Under the pieces are notes generated by a model. The model did no database searches and was not told the origin of the DNA. It saw nothing but the letters and a program-made list of their open reading frames with translations. 64,000 nucleotides of DNA from an uncultured Bacteroidota bacterium (GTDB taxonomy: Bacteria > Bacteroidota > Bacteroidia > Bacteroidales > F082), in contig CAJXKB010000002.1 of assembly GCA_913055825.1 (NCBI GenBank), forward strand, positions 33,535 to 97,534, given 5' to 3'. This document shows positions 1-8,879 of the stretch, one piece after another. How positions within the stretch are numbered: position 1 is the first letter of the stretch; the number at the start of each line of letters is the position of its first letter. Position numbers and translations under genes: made by a program.

Positions 1-555
1 GAACCGGTAACCCCAGGCATTATTTTGAATCACCTTCAAAAAATCGTGATAACCTTTGCTGGTTTCTACTGAAATAACGGCGATTCTTTTTGGAAGTAAG
101 GGAAAGTGTAGTTTTTTATTTTCATCAAACAGGCCTTCTTTTTTCAGGCGTTGTATGTTTGCCTGTTTTTCGCGTGCCATTTCACCAAGGGTAAACGAAG
201 GTTCAGCATCCAGAATATTTAAAGCAAGCCCGTAATGTTCGTGAAAACTTACCCGTGCCAGAAAAAGAACTTTCATCCCGTCTTTGAGCACTTCACCAGT
301 TACTTCCCTGAATTTCCGGTTAATTTGATTAAATTGTCCCGACCAGATATTGGCACGGATTTGTGTTTTGACCTGTCCGTTTTGTTTTTCAACGAGATCG
401 GGATAACAATGGCCGCTTTTGGGGTAAAAATTCAGCTTTGCAATTTCGGCAGTTACCCAATACGAAGCCGGAAACGCCCGGCTGATAACCCGGCTGATGC
501 TTTGGGTGATTTCCAATAAGCTGTAAATCTGTTTATTTCCTTCGGTCTGCGGCAT
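1..555 (-). CDS. xseA: Exodeoxyribonuclease VII large subunit, N-terminal part (runs off left edge)
   Basis: Read on the minus strand from an ATG at 553-555, the frame stays open for 185 codons to the window edge. The product begins MPQTEGNKQIYSLLEITQSI and continues with the OB-fold nucleic-acid-binding region typical of XseA: WVTAEIAKLN, then SGHCYPDLVEK, then VLFLARVSFHEHYGLALNI. It then enters the catalytic domain (LPKRIAVISVETSKGYHDF). With the small subunit XseB, the family degrades single-stranded DNA to oligonucleotides in the cytoplasm. The remaining C-terminal two thirds lie outside the window. It is downstream of and co-directional with the ABC transporter genes, with a 69-bp gap. 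The family call is firm; nothing can be said about the integrity of the missing part. Confidence 0.9.
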   Translation of the reverse strand, partial: MPQTEGNKQIYSLLEITQSISRVISRAFPASYWVTAEIAKLNFYPKSGHCYPDLVEKQNGQVKTQIRANIWSGQFNQINRKFREVTGEVLKDGMKVLFLARVSFHEHYGLALNILDAEPSFTLGEMAREKQANIQRLKKEGLFDENKKLHFPLLPKRIAVISVETSKGYHDFLKVIQNNAWGYRF

Positions 556-624
556 GAGCTCTTATTTCACAGCAAAGATAAACTGATTTTTGGCTTATGC
601 TGTTTGCATGAACCATGAATGTTT

Positions 625-2268
625 TCAAATGATCATATATTTTTTAGATCGAATAAAACGGTTGGTTAGTACAATCATACCCATTACAAACAGACTAATG
701 ATCAGGATGCCCCAGGCGGGTAATAATGAACTTAGATAAACCAAGCCTATAATTGCTCCCATCAGAAACATTCCCAGAAACATCATGATCATGGTTCCTC
801 CTTTTTGTTGTACTTCGCGCGGCTGCGTAAAAGGTAATTTCGTTTTTTGTGAAGTTACCATGATTAATGACATAAAGATGGTCAGCAATCCTCCCAAAAG
901 CATTTCAGGAAAAATCCGGATGTTCCAAATTAATAAGGTGCAGATAGTCAGTAAAGAATATACGGGAAAAAAGAATTTGTAAAGCAGAGCTTTCACTGCC
1001 CCTGAAATGATGTGGCCATGTTGATTAAAGGGTAAAGCCTTATAAATCCATGATGCTTCAGGGGTATCGGTAAAAGGAAGCTGCATGATACTCATAGTGC
1101 CAAAAAATCCTAAAAATATGAAAAAGAGATACCGGTACGAATTTCCCATTTTATGTATCGAACCTGTAAAATCCCTGAAATCGGGCTTTAACATCAATAT
1201 AGCCATCACCGGAATAATTCCCAGCATCGGGTAAACCGACTGCTTGAACTTGCGGTCGCGCCGGGTTATTTTCATGGTCAACTTCCATCCCAGCTTTTCC
1301 ATTTCTGTGACACAAAATAAACGATTTAAGTGGTCAGAGAATTTTTCTTTCAGCGATCTTGTTTCAATGAGTGAATTTTTATCCGCTGTGCTTTGGCCTA
1401 ATATATTGCCAAAACCTTTCGACAGAAAACGAACAACTACAATTGCGCCAAAAAAAGGGACGGCCAATGCCAATGTAAAGAAGATCGCCATGTTCATGGT
1501 GTCGGTAAACGTAAAAAATTTTACAAATCCGGCTACCCATGCCGGGGGTATCAAATAAGTCCACCAATGAACTGACATGTAAATGTGTTTCATGGCATCT
1601 GTATCAATAATTTGCGGCACCAGCTGATACCCGCCGAAAATTACAACAGCTAAAAATATTTGAACATAGGTAATAAAATCTTTAAACTTGTTCCCTTTTA
1701 TCACCTTTGAAAGTGCCAGATAGAAAAAGATGGTGAAAAGTAATGTGATCCAGGCGCTTAATCCTACTCCTAGAAAATAGGCAATGATTATTAAGACATT
1801 ATATTTAAATGCCAGCACTATGCCCGAAATAAAGGAGAGGGCCAGGGCAATATATCCCACATAAAACTGAATATGCATGAGCCTGGCTAAAAGCAGCGTA
1901 CGATGGCTGATGGGCCGTGCAAGCAAAATGTCATTATCGCGTTCGTCGAATAAAACAGCAGTGAATTCATTAATAAGAGTCGTGGCAAGCATCACCATAA
2001 TTATTGAATACAGGATAGTGAAGTTCAAAAGGATGTCGTTAATGGAATACAAGCTAAATTCAATAAACCCGCCAATAGATGCAAAAGTGATAAGCTGGCT
2101 GAGAAAAGGGTTTTTCTTTTTTTTAGATGATTTATGTTTAGAAGGATTTCTTCTAAAATCGAGGACGAGCTTATTGCGTAGAAGCGCTTCAAATTGAGGA
2201 TAATCAACCCCCCACAGTTGAATTAACTTTCTAAAAAGCCGGACAAAAAATAGCGAAAAATTTATCAT
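625..2268 (-). CDS. ABC-2 type transporter permease
   Basis: A 547-residue polytopic membrane protein with about ten to twelve hydrophobic segments. A cytoplasmic, basic N-terminal region contains a run of lysines (residues about 45-52). Long hydrophobic helices follow in the N-terminal half, then a charged central segment (about residues 300-340), then a second hydrophobic block ending RSKKYMII. It lies 3 bp after the stop of an ABC ATPase gene on the same strand, so the two very likely form one exporter. Such pairs in Bacteroidota are annotated only as ABC-2 permeases, and the substrate cannot be told from the sequence. It is not a lipoprotein-release or FtsX-type permease, since no large periplasmic MacB-like domain is visible. 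Confidence 0.85.
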   Translation of the reverse strand: MINFSLFFVRLFRKLIQLWGVDYPQFEALLRNKLVLDFRRNPSKHKSSKKKKNPFLSQLITFASIGGFIEFSLYSINDILLNFTILYSIIMVMLATTLINEFTAVLFDERDNDILLARPISHRTLLLARLMHIQFYVGYIALALSFISGIVLAFKYNVLIIIAYFLGVGLSAWITLLFTIFFYLALSKVIKGNKFKDFITYVQIFLAVVIFGGYQLVPQIIDTDAMKHIYMSVHWWTYLIPPAWVAGFVKFFTFTDTMNMAIFFTLALAVPFFGAIVVVRFLSKGFGNILGQSTADKNSLIETRSLKEKFSDHLNRLFCVTEMEKLGWKLTMKITRRDRKFKQSVYPMLGIIPVMAILMLKPDFRDFTGSIHKMGNSYRYLFFIFLGFFGTMSIMQLPFTDTPEASWIYKALPFNQHGHIISGAVKALLYKFFFPVYSLLTICTLLIWNIRIFPEMLLGGLLTIFMSLIMVTSQKTKLPFTQPREVQQKGGTMIMMFLGMFLMGAIIGLVYLSSLLPAWGILIISLFVMGMIVLTNRFIRSKKYMII

Positions 2269-2271
2269 GAT

Positions 2272-3069
2272 TTAATTCTCGTTGAATGCTTTAAACAATA
2301 CATCTGCATTGGAATTGCTGTTTTGTCCTCCGGTAAGCTGCGCAAATAATTGCTCAAGGGTGGCCGATTGATCGGTTTTCAGTTCTTCAAATTTACCATC
2401 GGCAATGACATTTCCATCATTAATCAGTAAAATACGATCAGATATTTTTTCCACAATATCCATCAGGTGAGAGCAGTAAAAAATGGTTTTGCCGTTGGAT
2501 GCCAGTTGTGTTAACATCTCTTTTACAAGGATTACCGAATTGGCATCGAGGCCTGAAAGTGGTTCGTCCAGGAAAAGGATATCCGGATCGTTAATGATTC
2601 CTGACATGATGAGCGTTTTTTGTTTCATTCCTTTGGAAAAAGTATCCATGCGTTGATCGGCATGTTCTTCCATTCCGAAAAAGCTTAATAATTGTTTTGC
2701 CCTTTTTTCGAGTGAATGAGCCTCAAGTCCGTATAAAGTTCCAATAAATGTGAGGTATTCATTTGGCGTGAGCAAATCATATAATGCCCCATTTTCAGGA
2801 ACATAACCAATGCGTTTTTTAATTTCAAGGCCATTGCTTTTTAAGTCCTGCCCAAACATTGTAATCTCTCCTTCAAAATCAGGAATGATTCCGCACAGTA
2901 TTTTCACGGTGGTACTTTTTCCTGCGCCGTTGGGGCCGATATAACCAATAATCTGTCCGGGATAAATATCCAGGTTAATTCCTTTTAGGACTTCATTTTT
3001 TGTTTTCCCGTTACTGAAACTTTTCTTTAAATTGCGGATGGTAATGTGGGGACTTTCTATTTGTTTCAT
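2272..3069 (-). CDS. ABC transporter ATP-binding protein
   Basis: A 265-residue ATPase with all nucleotide-binding motifs in order: Walker A GPNGAGKST (residues 45-53), a Q-loop-like region (IGYVPENGALYDLLTPNEY), signature FSKGMKQK (144-151) in place of the usual LSGGQ, Walker B ILFLDEP (164-170) with the D-loop SGLDA, and the switch histidine at about residue 201 (CSHLMD). The FSKGM form of the signature is common in NatA/CcmA-like drug or sodium exporters. It is the first gene of a two-gene operon with the permease. The ATG at 3067-3069 follows a 94-bp spacer that separates it from the divergent sigma-factor gene. Confidence 0.93.
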   Translation of the reverse strand: MKQIESPHITIRNLKKSFSNGKTKNEVLKGINLDIYPGQIIGYIGPNGAGKSTTVKILCGIIPDFEGEITMFGQDLKSNGLEIKKRIGYVPENGALYDLLTPNEYLTFIGTLYGLEAHSLEKRAKQLLSFFGMEEHADQRMDTFSKGMKQKTLIMSGIINDPDILFLDEPLSGLDANSVILVKEMLTQLASNGKTIFYCSHLMDIVEKISDRILLINDGNVIADGKFEELKTDQSATLEQLFAQLTGGQNSNSNADVLFKAFNEN

Positions 3070-3163
3070 TTTTTATTATTGATTTTGAAAATCAAAGATG
3101 AGAAAAAAGCGTGGATAAATTCGTTTAAAATCACTATTTTTCGGAATAAAATACACGAAAGGT

Positions 3164-3745
3164 TTGTCAATAAATAAAATCGAAAGTCGTTTGGGAAAGG
3201 AAATACAACTTCATGCGGATGATGTAGCGTTGGTAGAGCGTGTGAAAGCCGGTGACCAAAAGGCTTTTGAACAGATTGTACGTCAGTATAAATCCATGAT
3301 GGCGCGGGTTATTGTTGGGATGTTGGGCAATCAAAGTGATGCAGACGATGTGGGGCAGGAGGCTTTTATCCGGTTTTATCGGTCGGTGGATCAATACAAA
3401 GGAGATGCATCATTGGGAACTTATCTTACGCGAATTGCCATTAACCTGTCGCTGAATGCCTTGAAAAAGCGAAAGTCGCGTCAATGGGTAAGTCTGGAAG
3501 AGAAACACGACAGCATGCAACGGGGCCAAAGCCCGGAACATCGGAACGATGATGAGGAATTGGTGCGGAAAGCACTTGAGCAGTTAGCACCTAAATACAG
3601 GGCTGTCGTGGTTTTAAGATTGATGCAGGGCTATTCGACCAAAGAAACGGCCAAAATATTAAAATTGCCTTTGGGAACCGTCCTTTCTCGGTTGGCAAGG
3701 GCGCAGGAAAAACTAAAACCAATTATTGAAAAACTGGAGGGATAA
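3164..3745 (+). CDS. ECF-type RNA polymerase sigma factor
   Basis: A 193-residue sigma-70-family protein of extracytoplasmic-function size. Region 2 covers about residues 35-105 (FEQIVRQYKSMMARV, then SDADDVGQEAFIRFYRSVDQY, ending AINLSLNALKKRKSR). Region 4 covers about residues 133-185 with the helix-turn-helix YSTKETAKILKLPLGTVLSRLARAQ. No sigma region 1 or 3 is present. No in-frame ATG occurs upstream of region 2, so the start chosen is TTG at 3164; this is the weakest part of the model. The next gene starts 4 bp after the stop, and a third membrane-anchored gene follows, as in ECF sigma/anti-sigma operons. Its regulon cannot be deduced here. Confidence 0.92.
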   Translation: MSINKIESRLGKEIQLHADDVALVERVKAGDQKAFEQIVRQYKSMMARVIVGMLGNQSDADDVGQEAFIRFYRSVDQYKGDASLGTYLTRIAINLSLNALKKRKSRQWVSLEEKHDSMQRGQSPEHRNDDEELVRKALEQLAPKYRAVVVLRLMQGYSTKETAKILKLPLGTVLSRLARAQEKLKPIIEKLEG

Positions 3746-3749
3746 AAGG

Positions 3750-4055
3750 ATGGAACAAAACAAAAACACCATGGAAAGCGGGAAAGCGTGGAATGGTTTT
3801 ACTCAGAAGTTGAACCGTTTCCAACCCGAATTTTTACCGGGATTTGAGCAACGGCTCATGCAAAAGCTTGCCGCTGCCCAATTGGAAGGGCTCACCGAGT
3901 TCCTGCCGGTTTTCAGAATTTTTGCCTTGTCGGGAATTGCCGCCATTGGCTTGCTGATGATCGGCTTATATTTCAGCAATGGTAGTTTGAATTTAGACAG
4001 CTTGTTGGGAATTAGTGGTTATACACCCGATATGGGGTTGTTGAGTTTTCTTTAA
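3750..4055 (+). CDS. Small membrane protein after the ECF sigma gene, possible anti-sigma factor
   Basis: A 101-residue protein starting at ATG 3750, 4 bp after the sigma gene stop. A GGAGG ribosome-binding site at 3736-3740 decides this start over the upstream TTG. The N-terminal 55 residues are hydrophilic and helical. One transmembrane segment (FRIFALSGIAAIGLLMIGLYF, about residues 58-78) is followed by a short tail. The topology (cytoplasmic helical part, one membrane helix, next to an ECF sigma gene) is what a minimal anti-sigma factor would show, but no zinc motif (HxxxCxxC) or recognised ASD domain is present. The role is therefore an inference from position only. Confidence 0.7.
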   Translation: MEQNKNTMESGKAWNGFTQKLNRFQPEFLPGFEQRLMQKLAAAQLEGLTEFLPVFRIFALSGIAAIGLLMIGLYFSNGSLNLDSLLGISGYTPDMGLLSFL

Positions 4056-4067
4056 ATGTAATGTCAT

Positions 4068-4508
4068 ATGAATACTAAATCGAAATACACATTGAGTTTG
4101 GTTGGGGTTTTGGTCATTGGATTAATTCTGGGCGTATTGCTTTCGGGTTTATTGATCCGGACCAGGGTCAGGCGTTTGCAGGGTTATTATACCGAACAGG
4201 GTTTCCGTCAGGAGTTTATGCGTGTGCTGCGTCCGAGTCCCGACCAATTTAAACGCATGAAGCCGTTGTTGATTAATTACGGTCAGCAAAACCGTGCCAA
4301 CATGATGGAATATCGTAAACGACAGCGTGAGCTTATGATGGATCTGCGTCACGACCTGCAACCGATTCTGAACCCTGCTCAAAATCAACGACTCAGATTG
4401 TTGCAAAATCGCTGGAACCGTCGTTTCTTCGATCGTCGTGGCCCGGCAGGCCCGCATGGCCCAATGCGGGGTAGAAACCCCGGACGGGAAATGAGTATGC
4501 CTAAATAA
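4068..4508 (+). CDS. Spy/CpxP-like periplasmic protein with N-terminal anchor
   Basis: A 146-residue protein with an uncleaved-looking N-terminal hydrophobic segment (about residues 9-30, LSLVGVLVIGLILGVLLSGL). It is followed by a strongly basic, helical domain rich in Arg, Gln and Met (PDQFKRMKPLLINYGQQNR, then RQRELMMDLRHDLQPILNPAQNQRL). A Met/Arg/Gly/Pro-rich tail ends the protein. The helical pattern, with a repeated L-x-P-x-Q style turn, matches the periplasmic heavy-metal-sensor/Spy-CpxP group, whose members are periplasmic chaperones or stress sensors. It is third in the sigma-factor operon (12 bp after the preceding stop), so a role in sensing envelope stress or feeding back on the sigma factor is plausible but unproven. 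Confidence 0.7.
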   Translation: MNTKSKYTLSLVGVLVIGLILGVLLSGLLIRTRVRRLQGYYTEQGFRQEFMRVLRPSPDQFKRMKPLLINYGQQNRANMMEYRKRQRELMMDLRHDLQPILNPAQNQRLRLLQNRWNRRFFDRRGPAGPHGPMRGRNPGREMSMPK

Positions 4509-4573
4509 CGTTGACCGTTTTTACTTACTTCTTTCCACTATTCACCAATCACTAAAAAATCCCCCGGCTTTCG

Positions 4574-4581
4574 TAGCTTTG
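4574..4581 (+). promoter_or_regulatory. Bacteroidota -7 box (TAGCTTTG) for the M16 peptidase pair
   Basis: TAGCTTTG fits the Bacteroidota primary-sigma -7 consensus TAnnTTTG and lies 45 bp before the ATG of the first M16 gene. No convincing TTTG element is found 19-21 bp upstream, so the call rests on the -7 box alone. Confidence 0.5.
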
Positions 4582-4626
4582 CCGCCGGAAAAAATTTATT
4601 TTCCGAAAGAAAAAGAAGAGTGCTTT

Positions 4627-5865
4627 ATGATTGAATTCGACCGATTTACATTGGATAACGGCCTTCGCGTGTTAGTGCATCGCGATAAGCAAACCCCTAT
4701 TGTTGCAATGAATATTATTTACCAAGTGGGATCACGTGATGAGGAATTCCATAAAACAGGTTTTGCTCATCTGTTTGAGCATCTTATGTTTGGCGGTTCG
4801 CTAAATATTCCCAAATTTGATGAACCTTTGCAAAAGGCTGGCGGCGAAAACAATGCTTTTACCAATAGTGATTTTACTAATTATTATCTGACCTTGCCGA
4901 AAAACAACCTCGAAACGGCTTTTTGGTTGGAGTCGGACCGTATGTTGTCGCTTGCGTTCAGCGAGAAAAGTCTTGAGGTACAACGCCAGGTGGTCATTGA
5001 AGAGTTTAAACAGAATTATCTTAATCAGCCTTACGGCGATGTGTATTTGCTGCTGAAACCACTTGCTTATAAAATCCATCCTTATCGCTGGAACACTATC
5101 GGTCGTGAGATAAGCCATATCGAGAAGGCCACCATGGCCGATGTGAAAGCTTTTTACAATAAATATTATCATCCTGCCAATGCCATTTTGTGCGTGGCAG
5201 GTGATGTGGAAACCGGGGAGATAAAACCCTTGGCTGAAAAATGGTTTGGTAGCATTCCCGGCAGGCAGCGGCCCGTACAATCCTATCCGCAGGAAGCCGA
5301 ACAAACCGAAGCCCGTGTAAAAGAGGTCGTGCGTGATGTCCCTCAGGATGCTTTTTATATGGCCTGGCATATGCCCGCCCGACTGCATCCTGATTATTAC
5401 ACCTGCGATTTAATAAGTGATTTGCTGTCAAACGGCCAGTCTTCCCGCTTGTTTCAAAAATTGGTAAAAGAGAAACCTCTGCTAACGGAAGTTAATGCGT
5501 ACATCAGTGGTGATCTGGATGGGGGATTATTTTTGGTAACGGGAAAATTATATCCCGGGGTCGATTTTAATACTGCTGAAAAGGCTGTGATGGATGAATT
5601 ACAAAAGCTTGCCATTGAGCAGGTGCCGGAAAACGAGTTACAGAAAGTAAAAAATAAAGCGGAAGCAAATCTGGTATTTTCTGAAATTTCTGTTTTGGGC
5701 CGTGCTATGGCGCTGAGTTATTACGAAATGTTGGGCGATGCGGCCCTGTTCGGAAAGGAAGTTGAAAAATACCGGGCAGTGAGTGTACAGCGTGTTCAGC
5801 AGGTGGCTGCCGACTTGTTTAGCCCGCAAAAAAGAAACTTTTTGATTTACAAATCAAAATCATAA
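4627..5865 (+). CDS. M16 family zinc metallopeptidase, catalytic subunit
   Basis: A 412-residue M16 peptidase. The inverted zinc motif HLFEH is at residues 48-52, and the third ligand is probably E125 or E126 (in VVIEEFKQN), the usual M16 spacing. The N-terminal domain (FDRFTLDNGLRVLVHRD) and the C-terminal M16_C domain with the QSSRLFQKLVKE segment are both complete. ATG 4627 is preferred to the upstream in-frame codons because family homology begins at MIEFDRF. There is no signal peptide, so it is probably cytoplasmic. The next gene begins 2 bp after the stop and encodes a non-catalytic M16 partner, so the pair should form a heterodimer like other two-chain M16B peptidases. The natural substrate is unknown. 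Confidence 0.92.
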   Translation: MIEFDRFTLDNGLRVLVHRDKQTPIVAMNIIYQVGSRDEEFHKTGFAHLFEHLMFGGSLNIPKFDEPLQKAGGENNAFTNSDFTNYYLTLPKNNLETAFWLESDRMLSLAFSEKSLEVQRQVVIEEFKQNYLNQPYGDVYLLLKPLAYKIHPYRWNTIGREISHIEKATMADVKAFYNKYYHPANAILCVAGDVETGEIKPLAEKWFGSIPGRQRPVQSYPQEAEQTEARVKEVVRDVPQDAFYMAWHMPARLHPDYYTCDLISDLLSNGQSSRLFQKLVKEKPLLTEVNAYISGDLDGGLFLVTGKLYPGVDFNTAEKAVMDELQKLAIEQVPENELQKVKNKAEANLVFSEISVLGRAMALSYYEMLGDAALFGKEVEKYRAVSVQRVQQVAADLFSPQKRNFLIYKSKS

Positions 5866-5867
5866 AA

Positions 5868-7175
5868 ATGAAAACGACACAATATCCCGACCGCACTAAA
5901 CAACCCTCTTTGGGCAGGCCTGTTAGTTTGGTGTTACCCCAAATTGAAAGTATAAAATTAAATAATGGACTGGAATTTTTTTTAATTCCCGATTCGACAC
6001 AGGAAGTTACCCGCCTTGATCTGGTTTTTGATGCGGGGAGTTCGGCTCAGAAAAAAAAGTTGCAGGCTGCAGCGGTCAATCAATTGTTGAGTGAGGGAAC
6101 CCGGCAGAAAACATCAATGGAGATTGCTGAAATACTGGATTTTCACGGGGCTTATCTTGATAAGTTTTTGTCAAAAGATAAAGCGGGGCTGACGCTTTTC
6201 GGCCTGACAAAATATTACCACCGGTTGTTGCCCCTGCTGGTTGAAATGTTGTCCGAAGCCGTTTTTCCCGAAAGGGAATTGAAAATTTTCGATGACCGTA
6301 AGAAACAGGAATACCTGGTAAATATTCAAAAAGTGCGTTATCAGGCTTCGTTGGAGTTTAACCGGCTTGTGTTCGGCGTTAATTCGGCTTACGGTCAGAT
6401 ACTTGAAGCAGATGATTTCGGTTTATTGACACGTGAAGATTTGCTCGACTTTTATAAAAATAATTATCAGACGACCGGATTTTATGGCATTTTGAGCGGT
6501 AAAGTTGATAATGAACTGTTAAAGCATCTTCAGGCAAGTTTTGGACATTTGGGTCAAGCGGAACAAACAACTCCGGTTATCCCGGTTGATTTTATCTCCC
6601 CTTCATCAAAAAATGAAAAGCTGATTCCTAAAAAAGCTGCTTTGCAGTCGGCCATACGCATGGGCGGGCTTACCATCGATCGCAATCATCCCGATTTCCC
6701 AAAACTGTCATTGTTGAATACGGTTTTGGGTGGTTATTTTGGCTCGCGACTCATGGGCAGCCTGCGCGAGGATAAAGGTTATACATATGGTATTTATTCG
6801 TTAATACAAAACTATCGTCATGCGGCTTATTTTGCCATCGCCACAGAGGTGAATGCCGAACATACCAAAGCTGCCGTGGATGAGATTTGCAGACAAATGG
6901 AGATGTTACGCTCGGAAAAAATATCAGGAGATGAACTCAGGACGGTAAAAAATTATGTGTACGGTTCTTATCTTCGCAATTTTGACGGTTCTTTTGCACT
7001 TGCCGAACGTTTTATGAAAAGCCGGGAGTTGGAAATGCCTTTTGAAAGTTACCGGCAAACGCTGGATGCCATGATGCGATGTACTGCAGATGATTTGTTG
7101 CAGACGGCGCAAAAGTACCTGAACCCGGATAAAATGAAAACGCTGGTTGTGGGAAATACAACAGATTTTGTTTAG
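5868..7175 (+). CDS. M16 family peptidase-like protein, non-catalytic subunit
   Basis: A 435-residue M16-fold protein. At the place of the zinc motif it has AAAVNQLLSEGT, so HxxEH is absent and it cannot bind zinc in the usual way. The C-terminal half keeps the partner-type motif NTVLGGYFGSRLMGSLREDKG followed by YTYGIYS, which in M16B heterodimers supplies the conserved Arg/Tyr residues for substrate binding. It starts 2 bp after the catalytic-subunit gene and is surely co-transcribed and possibly translationally coupled. This is the standard active/inactive M16 arrangement (compare the mitochondrial processing peptidase beta and alpha chains). Missing catalytic residues are expected here and not a sign of decay. 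Confidence 0.9.
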   Translation: MKTTQYPDRTKQPSLGRPVSLVLPQIESIKLNNGLEFFLIPDSTQEVTRLDLVFDAGSSAQKKKLQAAAVNQLLSEGTRQKTSMEIAEILDFHGAYLDKFLSKDKAGLTLFGLTKYYHRLLPLLVEMLSEAVFPERELKIFDDRKKQEYLVNIQKVRYQASLEFNRLVFGVNSAYGQILEADDFGLLTREDLLDFYKNNYQTTGFYGILSGKVDNELLKHLQASFGHLGQAEQTTPVIPVDFISPSSKNEKLIPKKAALQSAIRMGGLTIDRNHPDFPKLSLLNTVLGGYFGSRLMGSLREDKGYTYGIYSLIQNYRHAAYFAIATEVNAEHTKAAVDEICRQMEMLRSEKISGDELRTVKNYVYGSYLRNFDGSFALAERFMKSRELEMPFESYRQTLDAMMRCTADDLLQTAQKYLNPDKMKTLVVGNTTDFV

Positions 7176-7224
7176 TGTTTTTATCCTGATGTTGAAGCCC
7201 GTTTAATTATTGGGCGGCTTTTCC

Positions 7225-7232
7225 TACTTTTG
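7225..7232 (+). promoter_or_regulatory. Bacteroidota -7 box (TACTTTTG) for prfC
   Basis: TACTTTTG fits TAnnTTTG and ends 18 bp before the prfC ATG at 7251. The -33 element is weak: only a GTTT at 7201-7204 is near the expected place. Confidence 0.55.
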
Positions 7233-7250
7233 CAGCCTTATTTTTCGTCC

Positions 7251-8825
7251 ATGGTCAACAAAAAAGAAATAGAAAGAAGACGCACCTTTGCCATAGTCAG
7301 TCATCCCGATGCGGGAAAAACCACTCTTACAGAGAAATTATTGCTTTACGGCGGGGCCATTCAGGTGGCGGGTGCCGTTAAGTCGAACAAAATAAAAAAA
7401 ACGGCCACTTCCGACTGGATGGAGATTGAGCGCCAGCGTGGTATATCGGTGGCCACTTCCGTGATGGGTTTTGAATATAACGGCGTCAAAATTAATATTC
7501 TGGATACGCCGGGCCACCAGGATTTTGCCGAGGATACTTTTCGTACGCTTACTGCTGTTGATAGTGTTATTGTGGTAATTGATGCGGCCAAAGGGGTGGA
7601 ACCTCAAACCGAGAAGCTGGTGAAGGTTTGCCGCATGCGTAAAACGCCCATGATTGTTTTTATTAATAAGTTGGATCGTCCCGGAAAGGACGCTTTTGAA
7701 TTACTGGATGAAATTGAACAAAAGCTTGGTTTACAAGTGATTCCGCTTAGCTGGCCCATTGGGATGGGAAGCGGTTTTAAAGGGGTTTATAATAATTATT
7801 TTGAAAATCTTCAGCTTTTTACACCCGGTAAACAGGTTATTGAAAATAGTATTCAGTTTAGCAATTTGAGTGATCCCGAACTGAAAACCTATATCGGTGA
7901 TGATGCCGAAACCCTGCGCTCGGAACTGGAACTTGTTCATGGCGTTTATCCTGAATTTAAAAAGGAGGATTACCTGTCAGGTGAAATTTCACCTGTTTTT
8001 TTTGGTAGTGCCCTGAATAATTTCGGGGTAAAAGAGTTGCTGGATATTTTTATCAAAATTGCACCTACTCCGTTGGGACGTGAGTGTGATGTACGTTTTG
8101 TGAAACCTGAAGAAGAAAACTTTACGGGTTTTGTGTTTAAGATTCATGCCAACATGGATCCCAATCATCGTGACAGGCTTGCATTCGTAAGGGTAGTTTC
8201 GGGAACCTTTAAACGGAATACCAATTATTTGCATGTGCGTCAAAACCGGAAGCTTAAATTTTCGAGCCCGACGGCTTTTATGGCGCAAAAGAAAACCATT
8301 GTAGATGAGGTTTATCCTGGCGATATTGTGGGTTTGCACGATACCGGGAATTTTAAAATCGGGGACACTTTGACCGAAGGCGAAACGCTTCACTTTAAAG
8401 GAATTCCCAGTTTTTCGCCCGAGCTGTTCCGCTATGTGGTGAATGCTGACCCGATGAAATCGAAACAGTTGGCCAAAGGTATCGACCAGCTGATGGATGA
8501 AGGTGTTGCCCAACTTTTTGTGGGAAAGCATAGCGGCCGGAAAATTATCGGCACTGTGGGGATGCTACAATTTGAAGTTATTCAATACCGGTTGGAGCAT
8601 GAATATTCGGCCAAATGCCGTTACGAACCCATTAAATTGTACAAAACAGCTTGGTTTGTTAGTGAAAATAAAACACAGCTTGAAGATTTCAGGGCAAGGA
8701 AGTCTTCGCAAATTGCTTTTGATAAAGAAGGGCGTGAAGTTTTTCTTTCCGATTCTCCTTTTGCCCTGCAGATGGCACAGGAAAAATACCCGGATATCCG
8801 GTTTTATTTTACTTCGGAATTTTAG
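7251..8825 (+). CDS. prfC: Peptide chain release factor 3 (RF3 GTPase)
   Basis: A 524-residue translational GTPase. The G motifs are intact: G1 HPDAGKTT, switch I with ERQRGISV, G3 DTPGHQDF with the catalytic histidine, and G4 NKLD. It has the RF3-specific length, domain II and C-terminal domain III ([31 protein letters not shown] region). RF3 recycles RF1/RF2 from the ribosome after peptide release. ATG 7251 is chosen because family alignment starts at [15 protein letters not shown], although an in-frame upstream codon exists at 7230. It is convergent with the ChaN-like gene 55 bp away, where an imperfect AGGTGTT/AACACCT hairpin (8839-8866) without a T-run may act as a weak terminator. Confidence 0.95.
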   Translation: MVNKKEIERRRTFAIVSHPDAGKTTLTEKLLLYGGAIQVAGAVKSNKIKKTATSDWMEIERQRGISVATSVMGFEYNGVKINILDTPGHQDFAEDTFRTLTAVDSVIVVIDAAKGVEPQTEKLVKVCRMRKTPMIVFINKLDRPGKDAFELLDEIEQKLGLQVIPLSWPIGMGSGFKGVYNNYFENLQLFTPGKQVIENSIQFSNLSDPELKTYIGDDAETLRSELELVHGVYPEFKKEDYLSGEISPVFFGSALNNFGVKELLDIFIKIAPTPLGRECDVRFVKPEEENFTGFVFKIHANMDPNHRDRLAFVRVVSGTFKRNTNYLHVRQNRKLKFSSPTAFMAQKKTIVDEVYPGDIVGLHDTGNFKIGDTLTEGETLHFKGIPSFSPELFRYVVNADPMKSKQLAKGIDQLMDEGVAQLFVGKHSGRKIIGTVGMLQFEVIQYRLEHEYSAKCRYEPIKLYKTAWFVSENKTQLEDFRARKSSQIAFDKEGREVFLSDSPFALQMAQEKYPDIRFYFTSEF

Positions 8826-8879
8826 AAACTTATACGAAAGGTGTTAAAACCATTTCCCAAACACCTAACCAATTAAACC

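Noticed and set aside
5868..7175. Decayed M16 peptidase (pseudogene)
   Set aside because: Loss of HxxEH is the normal state of the partner subunit in two-chain M16 enzymes; the gene is full length and directly follows the active subunit.
8839..8866. Strong terminator after prfC
   Set aside because: The AGGTGTT/AACACCT hairpin has a long loop and no T-run, so it is only noted in the prfC entry.
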